A DNA stretch of 10,575 bases. It comes from SAR86 cluster bacterium. GTDB taxonomy: Bacteria > Pseudomonadota > Gammaproteobacteria > SAR86 > D2472. The DNA is taken from positions 1 to 10,575 of the forward strand of contig JAQWJG010000001.1 in assembly GCA_029248485.1 (NCBI GenBank), read 5' to 3'. The notes under the pieces were generated by a model. That model had not been told where the DNA came from, ran no database searches, and saw nothing but the letters and a program-made list of their open reading frames with translations. Made by a program: the position numbers and the translations under genes. Below are positions 6,056 through 10,575 of the stretch, piece after piece; the first letter of the stretch is position 1; each line of letters begins with the position of its first letter.

Positions 6056-7252
6056 ATGAATAAAAAAGTAGTATTAGCATTTTCAGGTGGTTTGGATACA
6101 AGTTTCTGTATCCCATATTTAATTGATCAAGGTTATGAAGTTCATACTTTGTTTGTAAATACTGGCGGCATCTCATCTAAAGAGGAACATGCAATAACAA
6201 ATAGAGCTAATGAATTAGGTGCAAAAAAACACATTAACATAAATGTTGAAAAGAGCTTGTGGTCTGAAATTTTAATTCCATTAGTTCAATCTGGTGCTCT
6301 TTATCAAAATAAATATCCTGCGCTTTGTTCTGATAGATATTTAATTGTTAAGGAGTCGATTAAATTATGCAAAAAATTAAAAACCAAAGATGTTGCTCAT
6401 GGCTGCACTGGCATGGGTAACGATCAAATTAGATTTGATCTATCCATTAGAGCTCATGGAAATTACAACATTATCACTCCAATACGAGAGATCCAAAATA
6501 TAACTAAAAACGTTAGAGGCTACGAAGAGGATTATTTACAAGAAAGAGGTTTTAAAGTTTCTTCTTTGCACAAAAAATATAGCATCAATGAAAATCTGAT
6601 GGGAGCAACAATCTCGGGAAGTGAAATTGATGAGTGGGAAGAGCCTTCAAACGAAAGCTTTGTGTTGTGTAAATTACCTCATCAATACCCCAAGAAACCA
6701 AAAACTTTGAAAATAAAATTTCTTAGAGGAAAAGTTGTCTCTATTAATGATAAAAAAATGCAAGGAGCTGATTTTTTAAGATCTTTAAATATACTTGGAG
6801 GTTCTTTTGGAATAGGGCGCTCAGTTTTTTCAAGCGATACAATCATTGGATTAAAAGGTAGATTTGTTTTTGAAGCTCCTGGTATCACGATTTTGATGTC
6901 AGCGCATAGAGCGCTTGAGGAGGCTGTCTTAACTGATAAGCAAAATTTTGTGAAGTCTCAAGTTGGGCAGGAATGGGTAAATCTTGTTTATCGGGGATTT
7001 TATTTTGAGCCACTGAGAGAAAACTTAGAGGCATTCTTGTTTGATTCTCAAAAAACTGTTTCTGGAGAGGTCACTTTGAAGCTCACTCCTGGACGAGTTG
7101 ATGCGGTTGCTGTCAAGTCAAAAAACATCCTCAAGAGCCCAGAAGGAGCTTACGCACAGTCTGCAACATGGTCAGAGGCTGAATCTAAAGGATTTATAAA
7201 GCTGATTGGTCAGAGCACTTCAACCTGGGCTTCTATTCATAATAAAAAATGA
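6056..7252 (+). CDS. argG: Argininosuccinate synthase
   Basis: Joins citrulline and aspartate, with ATP cleaved to AMP and pyrophosphate, to form argininosuccinate in the cytoplasm. The 398 residues are the usual length. The N-terminal ATP-pyrophosphatase motif AFSGGLDTS is at 8-16. HGCTGMGNDQIRF (115-127) and SINENLMG (176-183) are the conserved citrulline/aspartate-binding segments, and SGSEID is at 187-192. From memory the sequence follows the Xanthomonas ArgG closely, including the FCIPYL that follows the P-loop, rather than the E. coli form. It begins 10 bases after argF', with only a weak AGG as ribosome site, and its stop overlaps the start of argE (ATGA). In the acetylated pathway its citrulline comes from ArgE. 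Confidence 0.96.
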   Translation: MNKKVVLAFSGGLDTSFCIPYLIDQGYEVHTLFVNTGGISSKEEHAITNRANELGAKKHININVEKSLWSEILIPLVQSGALYQNKYPALCSDRYLIVKESIKLCKKLKTKDVAHGCTGMGNDQIRFDLSIRAHGNYNIITPIREIQNITKNVRGYEEDYLQERGFKVSSLHKKYSINENLMGATISGSEIDEWEEPSNESFVLCKLPHQYPKKPKTLKIKFLRGKVVSINDKKMQGADFLRSLNILGGSFGIGRSVFSSDTIIGLKGRFVFEAPGITILMSAHRALEEAVLTDKQNFVKSQVGQEWVNLVYRGFYFEPLRENLEAFLFDSQKTVSGEVTLKLTPGRVDAVAVKSKNILKSPEGAYAQSATWSEAESKGFIKLIGQSTSTWASIHNKK

Positions 7253-8316
7253 ATACTGACCTAGAGCTAACTCTTCAACATCTCAAAGCTCTAGTTGCAT
7301 GTGATACTTCGAATCCTCCAAGAAAGATCAATCAGTCAGGACTAATTGAATATTTAAGCTCCTTAGATTGTCTTGCTCCTCAGATAACAGATTTAGGAGA
7401 GGGCTCTATGAATATTCTCCTTGCTAAAGGTTCTCCAAAATATCTTATCAACGTGCATTTGGATACAGTTCCAGCAGGCGATGGTTGGAAATCTAATCCA
7501 TATGACTTAATGATCAATGATGGGAGAGCTATCGGTCTGGGTGCTTGCGACATAAAGGGGGCTGCAGCTTGTTTATTAACTTTAGTTGAAAAAGGTTTAA
7601 AAAATTATGCAATTTTATTTTCCACTGATGAAGAGGCAGGTCAAAGCACTTGCATAAAGGAATATATTAAAACTCAACAGACCTTTGAGGGGGTGATCGT
7701 TGCAGAACCAACTCAAAATAAGGCCGTCACATGTCATAGAGGTATTCTGACGGGAACGCAGGAATTTTTTGGTTTAGCAGGTCACAGCTCAGAACAAAGA
7801 GCCATGGCTGATAATGCAATCCATAAATTAACTAGATGGTCAGATGCAGCCTTGAAAGTTGCCGAATCATACGACAGCAAATCTTTCGAAGGTTTACAAG
7901 GCATTGCTTTTAATTTGGGACTAGTCGAAGGTGGCATAAAGCCAAATATCATTGCAGATCATGCTCAAGTGAAATTTGGCATGAGACCTTTGCCTGGACA
8001 GTCTTTTGATGGATTATTAAGTGAATTCAATACTCAAACAGTTGAAAATAACGCAAAATTTACTGCTGGATTTGTTGCCCCTGCATTGCCAGCATCTGGA
8101 GATGTTAGTGAAGCAGAATTATTTGCAGGTGAGCTAGGCTTAACCTTATCTCCACCTGTTAATTTTTGGACCGAAGCTTCTTTATTTAGCGAGGCAGGTT
8201 ATCGAGCTATTGTGTATGGTCCAGGCAATATTGCTGATGCCCATCAACCGAACGAGTCCGTGGACCTTGGTGAGTTAAATCAAGCATTAATTGATTTTAA
8301 AAAGATAATCCAATGA
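7249..8316 (+). CDS. argE: N-acetylcitrulline / N-acetylornithine deacetylase (M20 metallopeptidase family)
   Basis: A zinc-dependent amidohydrolase that removes the acetyl group late in arginine synthesis. Next to an N-acetylornithine transcarbamylase its natural substrate should be N-acetyl-L-citrulline, giving citrulline. The 355 residues show the M20 metal and catalytic pattern: NVHLDTVP (His70, Asp72), GACDIKGA (Asp101, bridging), DEEA (Glu128 base, Glu129), AEPT (Glu153) and a late ADAHQPNE (His332). KFGMRPLPG (242-250) is the dimerisation/substrate-side segment. From memory it aligns along its length with the Xanthomonas enzyme (PPR near residue 24, CDIKGAAA, NFWTEASLFS at 305-314). 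DapE and LysK are relatives, but the neighbours decide for ArgE. It overlaps argG by four bases and argB by four bases, suggesting translational coupling. There is no Shine-Dalgarno. Confidence 0.93.
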   Translation: MNTDLELTLQHLKALVACDTSNPPRKINQSGLIEYLSSLDCLAPQITDLGEGSMNILLAKGSPKYLINVHLDTVPAGDGWKSNPYDLMINDGRAIGLGACDIKGAAACLLTLVEKGLKNYAILFSTDEEAGQSTCIKEYIKTQQTFEGVIVAEPTQNKAVTCHRGILTGTQEFFGLAGHSSEQRAMADNAIHKLTRWSDAALKVAESYDSKSFEGLQGIAFNLGLVEGGIKPNIIADHAQVKFGMRPLPGQSFDGLLSEFNTQTVENNAKFTAGFVAPALPASGDVSEAELFAGELGLTLSPPVNFWTEASLFSEAGYRAIVYGPGNIADAHQPNESVDLGELNQALIDFKKIIQ

Positions 8317-9623
8317 GTAAACCTTCAAATCAATTTATCAAAAGTACCATTTTAAAACTCCTTGGCGCCATCGGTTCTGAGAAAGAAATAAATAAGTATA
8401 TTGAAAAATTTTCTTCTCCCGAACAACGCTTTGCTGTCATCAAAGTAGGCGGATCAGTGATTGAGAACGATCTTGAAAATCTGATCTCATCCCTAGTTTT
8501 TTTAAATCAAGTAGGTTTGAAGCCTGTCATACTTCATGGAGCTGGCCCAATGCTCTCTGCAGCCTTAGAAGAGAAAAAAATTGACTTTTCTTTTATCGAT
8601 GGTCAAAGGGTCACTTCTCTGGAAGTGAGAGACGTTGCTTGTGCAGTTTTCAAGGAAACTAACAAGAAGATTGTTGACGCTTTAGAGGCTCAAGGAGCAA
8701 AAGCACAAGGCCTTATTTCCAACATATTTGAATGCACTAAGGCGGACCCTGATTTGGGTTATGTTGGATCTATTGAATCTGTCGACATCAAGTCTGTTAA
8801 TGAGGTGTTGGAATTAGATTCAATACCTGTAATTGCACCTGTCGGATTTCAAGGCAATGAGGTGTTAAACATTAATGCTGATATTGCCACTGTTGAATTG
8901 GTGAAAGCAATCAATCCATACAAAGCTATCTTCCTCTCAGAAATCGGTGGTATTTTTAACAAAACTGGTCAATTGATACCAAATATTAATCTGGCCTTGG
9001 AATACAGCGAACTTATGCAAGAAGAATGGCTGCATTCTGGGATGAAACTAAAATTAGAGCAAATAAAATCTTTATTAGACCATCTTCCAAAAACAGCCTC
9101 TGTATCCATAACAGAGCCAATCAATCTGCCAAAAGAATTATTTACTGATTCAGGGTCAGGGACTCTAATCAAACATGGTTACAGCGTTGTTCAGCACCAT
9201 CTTCCAGATAAAGACGTAGAGGATCAATTTAGAAAGATTGTAGAGACATCATTCAATGGAAAGTTGGTTGATAATTTTTTCAATTCACCCAAAGACTTAA
9301 ATATTTTTATGACCTCATGCAAGCGGGCTACGATCGCGATTTCAAAAGATTTCACTATTCCGTACATGGATAAGTTTGGTGTTATTCCTGAGGCTAAAGG
9401 TGAGGGTTTGGGAGCAGGTATTTGGCATGAGATGAGAAAAGTGTACCCTCAAGTTTTTTGGCGATCACGACCTAACAATCCTATAAATAGTTTTTATACC
9501 TCAATTTGTGAGGGTTGCCAGAAACAAGATGATTGGCATATTTTTTGGATTGGTATATCTGATTATAGCGCTCTAAAAGATTGCATTGAGTATGCTATTA
9601 ATAAACCAAAAAGCGTGATTTAA
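8313..9623 (+). CDS. argB: Bifunctional N-acetylglutamate kinase/synthase
   Basis: Carries out the first two steps: acetylation of glutamate by acetyl-CoA and phosphorylation of N-acetylglutamate by ATP. Residues 1-40 are the N-terminal helical extension found in arginine-sensitive kinases. The amino-acid kinase domain spans about 40-285, with IKVGGSV (43-49), LHGAGP (74-79), NINAD (187-190 region), SGMKLKLEQIKSLL (242-255) and GSGTLI (281-286). A C-terminal acetyltransferase domain (about 300-436) holds YMDKFGV (351-357), EAKGEGLG (360-367), FWRSRPNN (382-389) and FWIG. The 436 residues match the Xanthomonas fused enzyme, which belongs to the vertebrate-like synthase group. In that family both activities respond to arginine, so feedback inhibition is expected. 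With acetate lost at ArgE, a true synthase is required, and this fusion supplies it. It overlaps argE by ATGA and abuts argC. Confidence 0.94.
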   Translation: MSKPSNQFIKSTILKLLGAIGSEKEINKYIEKFSSPEQRFAVIKVGGSVIENDLENLISSLVFLNQVGLKPVILHGAGPMLSAALEEKKIDFSFIDGQRVTSLEVRDVACAVFKETNKKIVDALEAQGAKAQGLISNIFECTKADPDLGYVGSIESVDIKSVNEVLELDSIPVIAPVGFQGNEVLNINADIATVELVKAINPYKAIFLSEIGGIFNKTGQLIPNINLALEYSELMQEEWLHSGMKLKLEQIKSLLDHLPKTASVSITEPINLPKELFTDSGSGTLIKHGYSVVQHHLPDKDVEDQFRKIVETSFNGKLVDNFFNSPKDLNIFMTSCKRATIAISKDFTIPYMDKFGVIPEAKGEGLGAGIWHEMRKVYPQVFWRSRPNNPINSFYTSICEGCQKQDDWHIFWIGISDYSALKDCIEYAINKPKSVI

Positions 9624-10553
9624 ATGGAAGTTAAAAAAGTAGGTTTGTTAGGGGGCAGAGGTTATGTTGGTAGAGAACTTATTCAGTTATTAGATCAGCA
9701 TAAGCGCTTAAATATAAGCTCAGTTTTTTCTTTATCAAAGGCTGGTCAACCAGTTGACCTTGATGCTGATGGTGATTTGCTGTATCAGGATTTAGCTATA
9801 GAAAATATTGTGCTAGCTGATGAAGATGCTTTTATTTTAGCTTTACCAAACAACGAATCTCAAAAGTATATTGATCTAATTTTTCAGCACAATTCCAAAG
9901 CTATTATTATTGACTTGAGTGCAGATCATCGTTTTGATGATGCTTGGGAATATAGAGTGCCTGAGCTATCTGAAAATGTTCAATTAAGTAAAATTAGCAA
10001 TCCTGGATGTTACGCATCTGCAATGCAATTCATGCTTGCTCCTTTGAAGAAAATCTTAGTTGGACCAGTGCATTTATATGGCATCTCTGGATATAGCGGG
10101 GCTGGAGCCACTCCAAATAGAAGAAATGATAAAGAAGCTCTAAAAGATAACATTCTTCCTTACTCACTCGTATCACACCTCCATGAGCAAGAAGTAAAGG
10201 CCCATAGTTACCCAGATATATTATTTACCCCTCATGTTGGCAATTTTTTTAGAGGAATCATGATGACTGGTAATTTTATTCTGTCAGAACCCATGTTGCC
10301 TGAAGAAATTTATAATCTATTTATAAGCTACTATGATCAAAAGCCGCTAATTTCTATTCAGCAAACACTTCCAAATATGCAAGATGTTCAAAACACATCC
10401 AATGTAATAATAGGTGGCTTTGCAGTTGATAAGGAGATTAATAGGCTGACATTTTGTTGTGCGCTTGATAATCTCCTAAAAGGTGCAGCAACCCAAGCTG
10501 TGCAGAATTTAAATTCTGCATTTGGATGGGAAGATAACTTAGGAATAATATAA
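9624..10553 (+). CDS. argC: N-acetyl-gamma-glutamyl-phosphate reductase
   Basis: NADPH-dependent reduction of N-acetylglutamyl 5-phosphate to the semialdehyde in the cytoplasm. The 309 residues show the N-terminal dinucleotide motif GLLGGRGYVG (7-16), DLSADHRF (97-104), the catalytic cysteine Cys129 in SNPGCYAS, GYSGAGATP (156-164), a histidine segment HLHEQEV (185-191) and the C-terminal DNLLKGAATQA (282-292). All are standard for ArgC, and the form agrees with the Xanthomonas protein. The ATG follows the argB stop directly with no gap and no Shine-Dalgarno, so translation is probably coupled. ArgD, which would act next, is not in the window. Confidence 0.95.
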   Translation: MEVKKVGLLGGRGYVGRELIQLLDQHKRLNISSVFSLSKAGQPVDLDADGDLLYQDLAIENIVLADEDAFILALPNNESQKYIDLIFQHNSKAIIIDLSADHRFDDAWEYRVPELSENVQLSKISNPGCYASAMQFMLAPLKKILVGPVHLYGISGYSGAGATPNRRNDKEALKDNILPYSLVSHLHEQEVKAHSYPDILFTPHVGNFFRGIMMTGNFILSEPMLPEEIYNLFISYYDQKPLISIQQTLPNMQDVQNTSNVIIGGFAVDKEINRLTFCCALDNLLKGAATQAVQNLNSAFGWEDNLGII

Positions 10554-10555
10554 CG

Positions 10556-10575
10556 ATGAAAATTTGGAATCAAAG
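10556..10575 (+). CDS. argH: Probable argininosuccinate lyase, first codons only
   Basis: An ATG two bases after the argC stop opens MKIWNQ and runs off the window end. The order argF'-G-E-B-C is followed by argH in Xanthomonas, and argininosuccinate lyases often start with a short segment ending in LW followed by a polar residue, which fits. Only six residues are visible, so the call rests mainly on gene order. The product would cleave argininosuccinate to arginine and fumarate. Confidence 0.6.

Noticed and set aside
7249..8316. Succinyl-diaminopimelate desuccinylase (DapE) or LysK
   Set aside because: Same M20 family, but full-length resemblance to the Xanthomonas ArgE and position inside an arginine operon favour ArgE.
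10388..10573. Minus-strand open frame over the end of argC
   Set aside because: It is a shadow of argC and argH; its peptide shows no family features.

Overview
The window is A+T-rich bacterial DNA, densely packed, with a TonB-dependent outer-membrane receptor, a Sec/lipoprotein-exported hydrolase and an arginine operon of the kind best known from Xanthomonas. This points to a Gram-negative gammaproteobacterium. The low GC and receptor-rich style would fit a streamlined marine lineage such as SAR86, but that placement is inference, not something the sequence proves.

Left part (1-4338): a long TonB-dependent receptor gene (33-2933) ends in a strong intrinsic terminator. Fifteen bases later a gene for a dienelactone-hydrolase-like lipoprotein begins (2993-3991). 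It converges on a small rhodanese-domain gene on the minus strand (3988-4338), and the two stop codons share the palindrome TTAA. Middle part (4339-5052): a divergent intergenic region carries a dense set of inverted repeats (4454-4507). It is followed by a gene for a small secreted, PAN/Apple-like protein (4542-4814) with a strong Shine-Dalgarno and its own terminator. The next 195 bases contain a 37-codon open frame (4904-5017) that ends in a run of four consecutive arginine codons, just ahead of the arginine genes.

Right part (5053-10575): a tight same-strand operon, argF'-argG-argE-argB-argC and the first codons of argH. The genes overlap by ATGA or are separated by at most 10 bases. The transcarbamylase is the N-acetylornithine type, with a glutamate at the position that selects acetyl- over succinyl-ornithine. 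ArgB is a fused N-acetylglutamate kinase/synthase. Together they spell the acetylated route: glutamate to N-acetylglutamate and its phosphate (ArgB), semialdehyde (ArgC), N-acetylornithine (ArgD, not in the window), N-acetylcitrulline (ArgF'), citrulline (ArgE), argininosuccinate (ArgG), arginine (ArgH).

The most interesting candidate is the Arg-codon-rich leader frame upstream of argF'. It may be an arginine-sensing leader peptide, which is not the usual way proteobacteria control arginine genes. No RNA genes, insertion sequences, CRISPR arrays or broken genes were seen.
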